DNA of 32,326 nucleotides from an uncultured Ruminococcus sp. (GCA_937894495.1 CALCRR010000300.1:1-32326); one strand, 5' to 3'. Positions 15,277-22,987 are shown, numbered from the stretch's first letter. Numbers and translations: made by a program. Notes: a model not told the origin generated them from the letters alone.

Positions 15277-16203
15277 ATGATCATCAACACAGGTATGCGG
15301 ACGGATATCCCTGCATTTTATTCCGAGTGGTTCGTAAACAGGATACGGGCTGGCTTTGTGCTGGTGCGCAACCCTTACCGCCCCGACCGGATCACACGTT
15401 ATGAGCTGAACCCCGATGTGGTGGACTGCCTTGCTTTCTGCACGAAAAACCCTGCGCCGATGCTGAAATACCTTGACGAGCTGAAAGTGTATCATCAGAA
15501 TTGGTTCGTCACGATCACCCCATACGGGACTGATGTTGAGCCGAATGTTCCGCAGAAAGAAAATGTTATGCGTGACTTCATAACACTATCAGAAACGCTT
15601 GGTGCGGACTGTGTGGGCTGGCGGTATGATCCGATATTCATTGACGGCACCTATACGCTCGAACGGCATATCAGCGACTTTGAACAGATGTGCAAAACAC
15701 TTTCGGGATATACAAAAGTCTGTGTTATCAGCTTCATTGATCTATACGAAAAGGTCAAGCGGAACTTTCCGCAGGCTCGGGCTGTCACACAGCAGGAGCG
15801 CATCACCATTGGCAAGGCATTTGCTGAGATCGGAAGGCGTTATGGTATTACGATAAAAGCCTGTGCCGAGGGAGATGATCTCGCTTCATACGGTGTGGAC
15901 TGCGGCGGCTGCATGACACAGCAGACCTTTGAAACAGCGATAGGCTCTAATTTGAAAGTTCCTAAACGCAAGTCGCAGAGGGCGGAATGTGCCTGCGTTC
16001 TCGGAACGGATATTGGTGCATACGACACCTGCGGACATCTCTGCCGCTATTGCTATGCAAACTATAATCATGAAAATGTCAGACGAAATATGCGGCTTCA
16101 CGATCCTAATTCTCCCTTTCTTATGGGAAATTTGCAGGAGGGCGAGGTCATTCATCAGGCAAAGCAGGAAAGCTGGATAGATAATCAGATGACTTTATTC
16201 TGA
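15277..16203 (+). CDS. DUF1848 family protein with a C-terminal CX3CX2C cluster
   Basis: A 308-residue protein of the DUF1848 family. The N-terminus, MIINTGMRTDIPAFYSEWF, is the family signature. A TIM-barrel-like body follows (AFCTKNPAPMLKYL, WFVTITPYG, GWRYDPIFID). The C-terminal part has CGGC near 210 and then TCGHLCRYCYANYN with cysteines 252, 256 and 259, a CX3CX2C arrangement as used by radical SAM enzymes for a [4Fe-4S] cluster. I chose ATG 15277 because family members start MI(I/L); a GTG at 15268 is possible. Function unknown. It converges on the truncated aldo/keto reductase, overlapping its 3' end by 9 nt. Confidence 0.88.
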   Translation: MIINTGMRTDIPAFYSEWFVNRIRAGFVLVRNPYRPDRITRYELNPDVVDCLAFCTKNPAPMLKYLDELKVYHQNWFVTITPYGTDVEPNVPQKENVMRDFITLSETLGADCVGWRYDPIFIDGTYTLERHISDFEQMCKTLSGYTKVCVISFIDLYEKVKRNFPQARAVTQQERITIGKAFAEIGRRYGITIKACAEGDDLASYGVDCGGCMTQQTFETAIGSNLKVPKRKSQRAECACVLGTDIGAYDTCGHLCRYCYANYNHENVRRNMRLHDPNSPFLMGNLQEGEVIHQAKQESWIDNQMTLF

Positions 16204-16905
16204 AAAAGACAAGGGCGATAGCTTGCTTGTGTGCAAGTTATCGCCTTTGTTGCTGCCTATTAACCATTGGACCTGTTCCGAAGTCTTGCCGTACTTTTTA
16301 CCGATGTTCATAAGCGTTTCATTCTCAAACAGACCGCCTCTGCCCTCGCCGAAGGGCGCCCACGCTTCACACTGTACGCCGTACTTGTCCATGTATTCCT
16401 TAGCGACCTTCTGCTGATTGAGGACGTGCGTCTCCACCTGATTTACCATCGGCACGATGTTTGCAAAGCTGGCGATGTCCACCAGTCTGTCGGGGTAGAA
16501 ATTCGACACGCCTATCGCACGGAGAACGCCCTCGCTGTAAAGCTCCTCCAAAGCACGGTATGCACCGTAGTAATCCGCAAAAGGCTGGTGCAGGAGCATG
16601 AGGTCAAGATAGTCGGTTTTCAGCTTTTCAAGTGAGGTGTAGACCGACTTTTTGCACTCCTCATAGCCGTAATGCTCCACCCAGACTTTAGTGGTGAGGA
16701 AAATATCCTCACGCTTGATGCCCGACTTTGCGATAGCTGCGCCCACTTCTTCCTCGTTGAAGTAGCTCTGCGCCGTGTCGATCAGGCGGTAGCCTACCTC
16801 CAGTGCGTCGGACACGCACCTCTCGCATTCGTCCTTTGTGACCTGATACACGCCGTAGCCGAGCATTGGCATTTTGATCCCGTTGTTAAGCTGTACATAT
16901 TCCAT
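16195..16905 (-). CDS. Aldo/keto reductase, C-terminally truncated
   Basis: A 236-residue aldo/keto reductase of the small NADPH-dependent type. Visible are GIKMPMLGYGVYQV, the catalytic Asp and Tyr in LIDTAQSYFNEEEVG, the Lys in FLTTKVWVEH, and the His in LDLMLLHQPF, then AIGVSNFYP and NQVETHVLNQQ. Full members have ~275-280 residues. Here, after GKTSEQV (~213), the sequence is abnormal and the last ~17 residues are translated from a terminator hairpin (16211-16247), so the usual NADPH-binding tail (a WLIQRG, IPKS-type segment) is missing. I chose ATG 16905 with GGAGG at 7 nt; ATG 16911 is too close to that site. The enzyme is probably inactive or impaired. A MITE lies 70 nt upstream. Confidence 0.8.
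   Translation of the reverse strand: MEYVQLNNGIKMPMLGYGVYQVTKDECERCVSDALEVGYRLIDTAQSYFNEEEVGAAIAKSGIKREDIFLTTKVWVEHYGYEECKKSVYTSLEKLKTDYLDLMLLHQPFADYYGAYRALEELYSEGVLRAIGVSNFYPDRLVDIASFANIVPMVNQVETHVLNQQKVAKEYMDKYGVQCEAWAPFGEGRGGLFENETLMNIGKKYGKTSEQVQWLIGSNKGDNLHTSKLSPLSFSE
16211..16247. terminator. Bidirectional terminator inside the aldo/keto reductase 3' end
   Basis: AAGGGCGATAGCTTGC (16211-16226) pairs with GCAAGTTATCGCCTT (16233-16247), one of the strongest stems in the window. On the minus strand it is followed by GTCTTTTT. It serves the DUF1848 gene (stop at 16203) and doubles as coding sequence for the truncated reductase. Confidence 0.75.
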
Positions 16906-16976
16906 GATCATACCTCCGTGATATATCCCTGACTTTTCAGCCGGTTTATTGATCCATCAAGCGGCGTATCGTTTCG

Positions 16977-17156
16977 TTAAGGCAACACCGTACAACCATT
17001 GTACGTCAGATGCGCAGTCAGATTTTTTGTCAGAATGCATAAAGTTGACGCAGGCTTGCTGGCGCAAGTCAAGGAAACTTTGTGTATTATGACGGAAAAT
17101 ATGCAAGCAGATGGCGTGCAAAGGCGTTAGCCGGTGGTTGTGCGGTGTTGCCTTAA
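16977..17156. mobile_element. MITE-like element, ~180 bp, with TTAA-containing inverted termini
   Basis: The element begins TTAAGGCAACACCG and ends CGGTGTTGCCTTAA, perfect 14-bp terminal inverted repeats. The arms remain pairable for most of the length, with an internal hairpin (CTTGC, TGGC, GCAAG). It has no coding capacity. TTAA at both ends may be the target duplication. Its right end, inverted, matches the solo fragment at 3012-3069. Confidence 0.8.
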
Positions 17157-17652
17157 AGCCTTCCCCACCGTCGCACCGCCGCATTCATCTTTCTGTTATT
17201 ATCATATCACAAAAAATGCCGTTTGGGAAGTTCCGATTAGTTATAAGGTTTTAACCTTTGGGTTATACCGGAATGTTCAGCTCTATCTCCATATTGATTT
17301 TGTTATTTATAGTATTTATGCTGTCTGCTGCTCCTGAACCTTCCTCATATCAACAGCAGCGGTATTACTAACGCAGTTGAGTTTGCAGTTTTTCAATGTG
17401 GGGTTGTTGAAGATATCTCTCTGCCCCTTGCAGAGCAGTCCCCTCGCCTGCGGTAAGAATTTATTTATGATCATTGACGAGAATTCAGAGAGAGAACAAA
17501 GCATTTGATACATTTTTTGAATTGCTTGACGAATACTTGCTGCATTAGATTTTCTTATTATTGGGTGAGATCACAGAAAGTGATGATATTGCTAACGAGC
17601 GCTGTAATAACTCAACAATTGTGATAATTTCAAGAAAAACCATTTTTACATA
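17157..17652. other. Gene-free stretch with decayed sequence and operator-like palindrome
   Basis: About 500 bp contain no gene I can support. A 65-codon minus-strand frame (17316-17513) and short plus-strand pieces (MIIDENSERE at 17467, then FDTFFELLDEYLLH in another frame) look like eroded coding remnants. Confidence 0.5.
17245..17258. promoter_or_regulatory. Palindrome, possible operator of the aldo/keto reductase
   Basis: AAGGTTTTAACCTT is a palindrome with the related half GGTTATACC 3 bp downstream. TATGAT (minus, near 17208) could be a -10 box reading toward the reductase, which is now separated from it by the MITE. This is inference. Confidence 0.3.
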
Positions 17653-17681
17653 TTGACAATTCCCGAAATGTGTAATATAAT
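17653..17681 (+). promoter_or_regulatory. Promoter of the ArsR-type regulator
   Basis: TTGACA (17653-17658) and TATAAT (17676-17681) are exactly 17 bp apart, 30 nt before the start codon. Confidence 0.85.
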
Positions 17682-17711
17682 AAAGCTAACATCAGGAAAG
17701 AAGGTGCAAAA

Positions 17712-18032
17712 ATGGATATAGATATGATAGAGATAAGCAAGGCGCTTTCAAACGAAACAAGGCTTAATATTCTTCGTTGGCTCAAAGACCCGGAGGGCAA
17801 TTTCCCTCCGCAAGGCGGCTGTCTGAATGAGCCGGTGGACCTCAAGGGCGGTGTCTGTGTCAGCAGTATTCAGGCGAAAGCAAATCTTTCCCCGTCCACG
17901 GTATCGAATTACCTCGACACATTACAGAGGGCAGGACTTCTTCTCTCTGAGCGCCACGGCAAGTGGACATATTACCGCAGGAATGAGGAGACGATACAGC
18001 GCCTTGCGGAGTTTGTGGAAAATGAATTGTGA
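17712..18032 (+). CDS. ArsR-type winged-helix regulator
   Basis: A 106-residue winged-helix protein: EISKALSNETRLNILRWLKD (~8-27), an insertion with two cysteines (GGCLNEPVDLKGGVCVS), the recognition helix ANLSPSTVSNYLDTLQRAGL and the wing SERHGKWTYYRRNEE. The family represses transcription and responds to metals or small molecules; the Gly/Cys insertion is shared by a clostridial subgroup and its ligand is unknown. It has its own strong promoter and is followed by a small membrane-protein gene on the same strand 86 nt later. Confidence 0.88.
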   Translation: MDIDMIEISKALSNETRLNILRWLKDPEGNFPPQGGCLNEPVDLKGGVCVSSIQAKANLSPSTVSNYLDTLQRAGLLLSERHGKWTYYRRNEETIQRLAEFVENEL

Positions 18033-18118
18033 TGGTGCGTTAAATAGGATCTTGGGGGAGCAGATCTTATTTCGCATAACTTACATAAATGGATCAAACT
18101 ATATGGAGGAATGTAATC

Positions 18119-18430
18119 ATGTGGTTAAAGATGAACCCGTGGGTATTACCCGCAATTTTCGGCAGTATAGGGCTTTTTTATCTTATAATGGGGTTAAGTT
18201 TGATGTTCGGGAAAAAGAAAAAAGACCACAGTGTATCCGGCGTTCCTTTATTTGGAGGTATCCATTTTTTAATAGCGGGTCTTATATCACCCTGCAAATG
18301 GCTTGCGTTTCTGTGTGTACTGGATTATGTTTTTATTGGAACGATATATAAATTGATATGTCCAAATGCATATAAAAGGGAAAATGATTTGATCGACGAA
18401 CAAGACAAGCAGGAAGATACGAATAAATGA
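18119..18430 (+). CDS. Small membrane protein, two to three segments
   Basis: A 103-residue protein with hydrophobic segments at ~6-28 (LPAIFGSIGLFYLIMGLSLM), ~45-60 and ~62-82, separated by a lysine-rich loop (GKKKKDH), and a polar acidic tail rich in Asp, Glu and Gln. The family is not recognised. I chose ATG 18119, which follows GGAGG at 9 nt; the frame is open upstream to 18089 without a comparable site. It is downstream of the ArsR-type gene and may be part of its regulon. Confidence 0.65.
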   Translation: MWLKMNPWVLPAIFGSIGLFYLIMGLSLMFGKKKKDHSVSGVPLFGGIHFLIAGLISPCKWLAFLCVLDYVFIGTIYKLICPNAYKRENDLIDEQDKQEDTNK

Positions 18431-18451
18431 CGTAAAGGCAATACCGGCACC

Positions 18452-18486
18452 TGAGCTGTAAGCCCATGCTTGCAGCTCATAAAACG
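18452..18486 (+). terminator. Hairpin after the small membrane protein gene
   Basis: TGAGCTG (18452-18458) pairs with CAGCTCA (18473-18479). The following sequence, TAAAACG, is T-poor, so it is a weak terminator or an RNA 3' end. Confidence 0.4.
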
Positions 18487-18617
18487 AGCATATCAATTCG
18501 ACAATACTAGAAATATGAAATAAATTTGAGCAGTCATTACGGTGTCCGCTCTATAAAAGCACATTTCATATCGAATATTATAGAATTGTCGGATAAATAA
18601 AATAAGGAGTGACAACT

Positions 18618-19466
18618 ATGAAAAAAATGAAAGTCCCTACAAAACGAGGGGTACTGCTTGACGGTGTTCTGTTCGGCGGCAGTGCGGACACCGTGATGAT
18701 AGCGATAACAGGCATACACGGCAATTTCTACTCAAATCCGTTTTACTACAACATCGGGAATACACTGAACGGCGGCGGTGTCGACTTTATCTATGCCCAG
18801 ACAAATGATGCCTTCGGGCAGATCGAGACGATGAATGTCCGCACGGGTGAGACCGAGATAATCGGCTCATGGAACGAGCGCTTTGAATACACCGATGACG
18901 ATATCGACGCATTTTTGACCTATGCGCAAAAGCTGGGCTACAAGCACATCATTCTCGCAGGTCATTCTCTCGGTGCGAATAAGGTCATTTACTATCTGTC
19001 CCGTCACCACGATGAGAGGGTGGAGAAATTTATTTTTTTAAGTCCCGCAAATCTCACGCATATGATGAGCGGAGTGACCGAACGGGAGAAAGAATATATC
19101 CGCTCTGAGGTCGAGAAAGGTCGGGGCGACAGACTTCTGCCGTTTTATTTCATGGGCTGGGTTGAGTGTATCGCCTATACTGCCTATGATTGGATCTCGG
19201 GTATGCTCAACAATGTCCATGTGGAGAGTGACGGTGATTTTTCGCAGGCGGAGAAGATCACTCACATGGGCGCTCTGCTGATCGGTACGCTTGACCGTTT
19301 CACCTACGGCGATCCGTCGGGGTTTCTCCGAAATATCAATGACCATATCCCGACAGCACAGCAGAACAAGCTGATCTTCATTGAGGGTACAGGTCACACC
19401 TATCAGCAGAAGGAACAGCAGCTTGCGGACATTCTGCTTGAAACGCTGAAAGAATGGGGGTATTGA
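18618..19466 (+). CDS. Alpha/beta hydrolase
   Basis: A 282-residue cytosolic alpha/beta-hydrolase, similar to DUF1749-type esterases. Oxyanion-side motif ITGIHGNFYSNP (~27-38); nucleophile elbow LAGHSLGANKVI (Ser near 119); Asp candidate in the TYGDPSGF segment; His in EGTGHTYQQKE (~260). All triad elements are therefore visible. Substrate unknown. I chose ATG 18618 after AAGGAG; an in-frame GTG at 18609 is closer to that site. It is the first gene of a five-gene operon, followed 1 nt later by the tautomerase gene. Confidence 0.88.
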   Translation: MKKMKVPTKRGVLLDGVLFGGSADTVMIAITGIHGNFYSNPFYYNIGNTLNGGGVDFIYAQTNDAFGQIETMNVRTGETEIIGSWNERFEYTDDDIDAFLTYAQKLGYKHIILAGHSLGANKVIYYLSRHHDERVEKFIFLSPANLTHMMSGVTEREKEYIRSEVEKGRGDRLLPFYFMGWVECIAYTAYDWISGMLNNVHVESDGDFSQAEKITHMGALLIGTLDRFTYGDPSGFLRNINDHIPTAQQNKLIFIEGTGHTYQQKEQQLADILLETLKEWGY

Positions 19467-19467
19467 T

Positions 19468-19830
19468 ATGCCGTTTATTTTATCAAAGGTGAGTACGCCG
19501 ATAAGTGCGGAACAGGAAATAGCGCTCAAGTCGGGGCTTGGAAAGGCGATCTCACTTATCCCCGGCAAGAGTGAGGAATATCTGCTCTGCGAGTTTGAGG
19601 ATAACTGCCGTCTGTGGCATCGGGGCGAACATGATGAGCCTATTGCCTACATCACGGTAAGCATTTTCGGGAATGAACCACACATCGGCAACGACCGTTT
19701 CTTTTCTGAGGTAACACGGCTGTATGGTGAAGTTCTCGGTATCCCTGCGGACAGGGTGTATATCAAGTATGACGATATTTCCGTGTGGGGCGTAAACGGT
19801 ATGGCGATAGACCGCAGAGCGTGGAGGTAG
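19468..19830 (+). CDS. MIF-like tautomerase
   Basis: A 120-residue protein of the tautomerase/MIF superfamily. It begins MPFILSKVSTPIS, which gives the catalytic Pro1 after Met removal, and it continues with EYLLCEFEDNCRLWHRG, AYITVSIFG (strand) and the C-terminal ISVWGVNGMAIDRR. MIF-like enzymes tautomerise phenylpyruvate and similar keto-enols as trimers. The ribosome binding site lies in the end of the hydrolase gene, suggesting translational coupling. It is one of several electrophile- or keto-compound-related enzymes in this window. Confidence 0.9.
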   Translation: MPFILSKVSTPISAEQEIALKSGLGKAISLIPGKSEEYLLCEFEDNCRLWHRGEHDEPIAYITVSIFGNEPHIGNDRFFSEVTRLYGEVLGIPADRVYIKYDDISVWGVNGMAIDRRAWR

Positions 19831-19832
19831 CT

Positions 19833-20468
19833 ATGGACAGACTGATAATAACAACATTTACCGATCCGATGATGGGACTGACTTACGAATGTGAGCCGAT
19901 ATACGACAAGCTGAAAGTGCGCTATCCGCAGATAGAATTCCGCTGGGTGATGAGCCTGCTTGTGCGTGATGTGAGCGACTTTATGCTCCCGAACGAAACA
20001 ATAGAGCAGTACAACAAGCGGCTTGCAAGGATATACGAAAGTGAGCAGAGTATCGGCGGTCTGCCGATCAGTATGCCCGATCTGCACCTGTTTGACGAAC
20101 AGCACCGCAGTTCACTTCCGCTGAATTTAGCGTACAAGGCGGCACAGCTTGCGGACGTAGACAGGGCTGACGAGTTTCTCAAAAATCTGCGTCACGCAAC
20201 GATCGTTGATGTTCTGCCGACAACGCATTTTGATGAGATACTGAAAGTAGTCCACAGTACAGGCATTGATGAGGATAGATTTATTCAGCATTACAATGAC
20301 GGCTCGGCAAAGGCGGAGCTTGAAAAAGACCTTGCTCTTGTAAGAGAGCTGAATATCCGCACCCTGCCTGCATACCTGATACGGTACGGAGAAAAAGCTG
20401 TCGTTGTACGCAGTTTAATAGACTTTGAGAATTTTGTAAGCATCATCGAACAATTAAAGGAGGACTGA
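19833..20468 (+). CDS. DsbA-family (FrnE-like) thioredoxin-fold protein without CxxC
   Basis: A 211-residue thioredoxin-fold protein with helical insertion. FrnE-like DsbA proteins start with a strand followed by DPxCxxCY; here the equivalent is TFTDPMMGLTYECEP, so both redox cysteines are replaced (Met and Thr). The cis-proline loop RTLPAYLI (~181) and the terminal helix are intact. No signal peptide, so it is cytosolic. It probably acts by binding or as a glutathione-transferase-like isomerase rather than as a disulfide exchanger. I chose ATG 19833 after GGAGG, 2 nt beyond the tautomerase stop; the frame extends upstream only by overlap. Confidence 0.85.
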   Translation: MDRLIITTFTDPMMGLTYECEPIYDKLKVRYPQIEFRWVMSLLVRDVSDFMLPNETIEQYNKRLARIYESEQSIGGLPISMPDLHLFDEQHRSSLPLNLAYKAAQLADVDRADEFLKNLRHATIVDVLPTTHFDEILKVVHSTGIDEDRFIQHYNDGSAKAELEKDLALVRELNIRTLPAYLIRYGEKAVVVRSLIDFENFVSIIEQLKED

Positions 20469-20470
20469 CT

Positions 20471-21454
20471 ATGAAAACCATTTTTGACAATACCGAGATA
20501 AATGATCTGAAACTCAAAAACCGCCTTTTCCGCTCCGCTACATGGGAGGCTCTGGCAGACAGTGACGGTCACTTTGATGAGGAGATATATCACATCTATG
20601 ACGAGCTTGCTGCCGGAGGTGTGGGCTGTATCATCAGCGGTTTTACCTCGGTCTATGATAATGACCACTACTTTGGCAGTATGGCACGGCTGTCAAATGA
20701 CGGGCTTATCCCCGAACACAAGCGCCTGACCGATACCGTTCACGCTCATGGTGTACCTATCATCGCACAGATCGCTATGGGCGAATACAAGGGCAAAGAA
20801 ATTGATGAGCTCTCCCCTGCCGATATTGATACTATCCGTGAGCTTTTCATCAAAGCCGCTGACAGGGCGGTTCAGGCAGGCTATGACGGTGTGCAGATAC
20901 ACGCCGCACATGGTTTCTTTCTCAGCAGATATATCAGTCCTGCACATAATCATCGGACAAATACTCCCGAAACGCTGATGATCGACATTGCAAAGGCTAT
21001 CAGAGCCGATCACCCCGACCTGCATATCACCATGAAGATAAACTCCAGCGACTTTATGTATGACGGTCTTGACGAGAACGAAGCTATGCGTATCTGTCTT
21101 GCCTGTGCGCCTTTCCTTGACAGCATCGAGGTAAGCGGCAACGGCACATCAGTGGGCGGTATCAAGGCAGGCGTGAACGAAGCGTACTTTGAGAAATTTG
21201 CCCTTGCGCTTGCGGTAAAGGTGGATATCCCTGTGATACTTGTGGGCGGTCATCGAAGCATTAAGAATATGAACAAGGTGCTGAATGACGGCGGTATTGA
21301 GTACCTGTCGCTGTCCCGTCCGCTGATCCGTGAGCCTGATCTGATAAACCGTTGGCAGGGCGGAGACTGCTCACCTGCAAAGTGTGTGAGCTGCAATATG
21401 TGCTATCGCACGCCTGCACACAAATGCATTTACAAGCTGAGGGGAATTGATTGA
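20471..21454 (+). CDS. NADH:flavin oxidoreductase (old yellow enzyme family)
   Basis: A 327-residue TIM barrel. FMN-binding and catalytic segments are LKNRLFRSATWEALA (~17-31), GCIISGFTSVY (~52-62), AQIAMGE, YDGVQIHAAHGFFLSRYISP (~139-158, with the substrate-binding HAAH), HITMKINSSDF and the phosphate-binding PVILVGGHRS (~257-266). The C-terminus has CVSCNMC and a later Cys, as seen in this subgroup. It lacks the long C-terminal FAD/NAD domain of 2,4-dienoyl-CoA reductases, so it is the short type that reduces activated double bonds of enones, quinones or nitro compounds. It starts 2 nt after the DsbA-like stop. Confidence 0.92.
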   Translation: MKTIFDNTEINDLKLKNRLFRSATWEALADSDGHFDEEIYHIYDELAAGGVGCIISGFTSVYDNDHYFGSMARLSNDGLIPEHKRLTDTVHAHGVPIIAQIAMGEYKGKEIDELSPADIDTIRELFIKAADRAVQAGYDGVQIHAAHGFFLSRYISPAHNHRTNTPETLMIDIAKAIRADHPDLHITMKINSSDFMYDGLDENEAMRICLACAPFLDSIEVSGNGTSVGGIKAGVNEAYFEKFALALAVKVDIPVILVGGHRSIKNMNKVLNDGGIEYLSLSRPLIREPDLINRWQGGDCSPAKCVSCNMCYRTPAHKCIYKLRGID

Positions 21455-21455
21455 A

Positions 21456-21851
21456 ATGAAGGTCAGAGTAACTGTGAAAAGCGAGGTCAGCGGTGAGGTT
21501 TTTGAAAATGAAACCGTCGGCGAATACATGGCTCAGAATGGCGAACATCACCTTGCCTACAGCGAACTTTCGGGGAATATGATAACCAACAACTATCTGA
21601 CGATAAGCACGGACTGTCTGCACATAAGGCGGGAGGGCGGCTTTGAGGGCGAGATGCTGTTTGACCCGCAGCTTGACACGGTCATGAAGTACAAAACGAT
21701 CATGCTTGAATGCGGTTTTATGCTGCACACCTATGAGTATTCACTGACGGAGCATGAGAACGGTCTGACTATCGCTGTCCGTTACGGTCTGAATGACGGT
21801 AAGTTTGAGGAAATCAGCGGTCAGCAAATGATAACGATTGAGTTTACGTAA
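21456..21851 (+). CDS. DUF1934 (YwiB-like calycin) protein
   Basis: A 131-residue beta-barrel protein of the DUF1934 family: MKVRVTVKSEVSGEVFE, ENETVGEYMAQNGEHHLAYS, and repeating beta strands to TIAVRYGLNDG. The family forms lipocalin-like barrels of unknown ligand. I chose ATG 21456, 1 nt after the oxidoreductase stop and after GAGGGG. It is the last gene of the operon. The IS1595 element begins 7 nt after the stop and may have removed the native terminator. Confidence 0.8.
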   Translation: MKVRVTVKSEVSGEVFENETVGEYMAQNGEHHLAYSELSGNMITNNYLTISTDCLHIRREGGFEGEMLFDPQLDTVMKYKTIMLECGFMLHTYEYSLTEHENGLTIAVRYGLNDGKFEEISGQQMITIEFT

Positions 21852-21891
21852 AAAAGAATATGATTATCCCTTTACCACACCATCTTCAAAT

Positions 21892-22767
21892 TCACCTCAG
21901 CAAAGCCGCCAAAAGGTTTAAATAAGCGCTATTTCCGAGATTTCTGCGGTTGAATCTGTAGCAGAATTCCGCAGCATATAACGCTGTGTGTATCTTTTCG
22001 TTTCCATGGTATGTGCCGGCAATCACCGCTTTGAAGTTTGAGATCACTTTATGTGTCCAGTTCAGCTGACCGCTTGTTGTGTCATATGTCTCATAAACAT
22101 GGAAATATTTTTGAGCCAAAGGCTTCTTGTAACTTCTTACGTTGTCGCTCTCGATTTTTGATCCTTGGTGGATATTATCTCGTGCAAATTTACCGACAGT
22201 AATACCTTTTAAATTCGGCACATCGGTCATTTTGAGGTACATAGGACAGCCCGATGCATTCTTCGATAAAGCAACAATTATTCTGGTCTTTTCGGTACCT
22301 CTGCCACGCTTTTTACCATGTGTGGGAGCGCCGAGATAGGTGTCATCAAGCTCAACTATACCATCGAGCAAATAACGTTCCTCACGGCATTTCATGGCTT
22401 TTCTTATTCGGTGCAGAACGTACCAGGCAGTCTTGTAAGTAACCCCAAAATTCCTCATCAATGTGACAGCTGAAATGCCGCTTTTGTTGCTCATGACCAA
22501 AAAAGCGGTGACTATCGAAAGTTTGAGCGGAAGATGGGTCTTATGCATAAAAGTGCCATTCGTAGCCGAAATGTCAGCCTTGCAGGACTTGCAGCGCAGC
22601 AGGTGACGAGTTTTGATCTTGCGGTACTCAGAACTTCCGCAAAACGGGCAGGCAAAACCATTTTCAAATCGAACATCGAGCAGATAGTCCTTGCAATAGC
22701 CCTCATCGGAGAACTTTGAATATATTCCATCAAGTGTTATTTCAGGTTTTGGAAATTTTTTTGACAT
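21892..22767 (-). CDS. IS1595-family transposase
   Basis: A 291-residue transposase. The N-terminal zinc ribbon is CPFCGSSEYRKIKTRHLLRC with KSCKAD (four cysteines at ~38-60). The ISXO2-like catalytic domain follows, with VELDDTYLGAP (~140), the second Asp in IESDNVRSYK (~205) and YHGNEKIHTALYAAEF with the third catalytic Asn/Glu position and RFNRR at the end. The ORF appears intact, so the element may be active. The start codon lies beside an inverted repeat that can sequester the ribosome binding site. Confidence 0.92.
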   Translation of the reverse strand: MSKKFPKPEITLDGIYSKFSDEGYCKDYLLDVRFENGFACPFCGSSEYRKIKTRHLLRCKSCKADISATNGTFMHKTHLPLKLSIVTAFLVMSNKSGISAVTLMRNFGVTYKTAWYVLHRIRKAMKCREERYLLDGIVELDDTYLGAPTHGKKRGRGTEKTRIIVALSKNASGCPMYLKMTDVPNLKGITVGKFARDNIHQGSKIESDNVRSYKKPLAQKYFHVYETYDTTSGQLNWTHKVISNFKAVIAGTYHGNEKIHTALYAAEFCYRFNRRNLGNSAYLNLLAALLR

Positions 22768-22796
22768 AGTGACATCTCCTTTGGGTTTATGTCACT
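22768..22796 (-). promoter_or_regulatory. Inverted repeat over the transposase ribosome binding site
   Basis: AGTGACAT (22768-22775) is the perfect complement of ATGTCACT (22789-22796). On the minus strand AAGGAG lies between the arms and the start codon is adjacent. Such hairpins limit translation from outside read-through transcripts. Family-typical, inference for this copy. Confidence 0.55.
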
Positions 22797-22987
22797 ATTA
22801 TAATATATTACAACTGATTTGTGGTCTGATTTTTTGGACAGCTGTGAAAATGTTTTGTGATGTGGTAAAGGGATAACCATATAATTTTTCATTCTTTCCT
22901 TAATACCGACACCATAGTTTGCAAAAACCGCAGCGGTCGTATTATCTGACTCACACAGCACAAATCGGAATAAATTTGCAAAACCTC

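Larger units (their letters stand above)
21858..22882 (-). mobile_element. IS1595-family insertion sequence, ~1.0 kb
   Basis: The transposase gene is bracketed by inverted repeats. The left end reads ATATGATTATCCCTTTACCA and the right end, inverted, ATATGGTTATCCCTTTACCA, with further similarity after that. IS1595 elements normally make 8-bp target duplications. The flanks (AAAAAAGA and AATTTTTC) do not match, and ATAT at the ends could be part of the repeat or of the target, so the exact boundary is uncertain. Confidence 0.8.

Noticed and set aside
17316..17513. A 65-codon minus-strand frame
   Set aside because: No ribosome binding site, no promoter and no recognisable motif; treated as part of the decayed stretch.
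17712..18032. Cysteine-bearing insertion in the ArsR-type HTH as a novel sensor
   Set aside because: The Gly/Cys-rich insertion before the recognition helix is shared by a known clostridial subgroup, so it is not unusual.
18437..18452. Possible third MITE end (AAGGCAATACCGGCAC)
   Set aside because: It resembles the terminus, with two differences, but similarity stops after 16 bp and no second end is found.
18497..18595. Imperfect inverted repeat (CGACAAT and ATTGTCG) before the alpha/beta hydrolase
   Set aside because: Arms are short, A/T-rich and interrupted. It could be a promoter operator but there is too little to support it.
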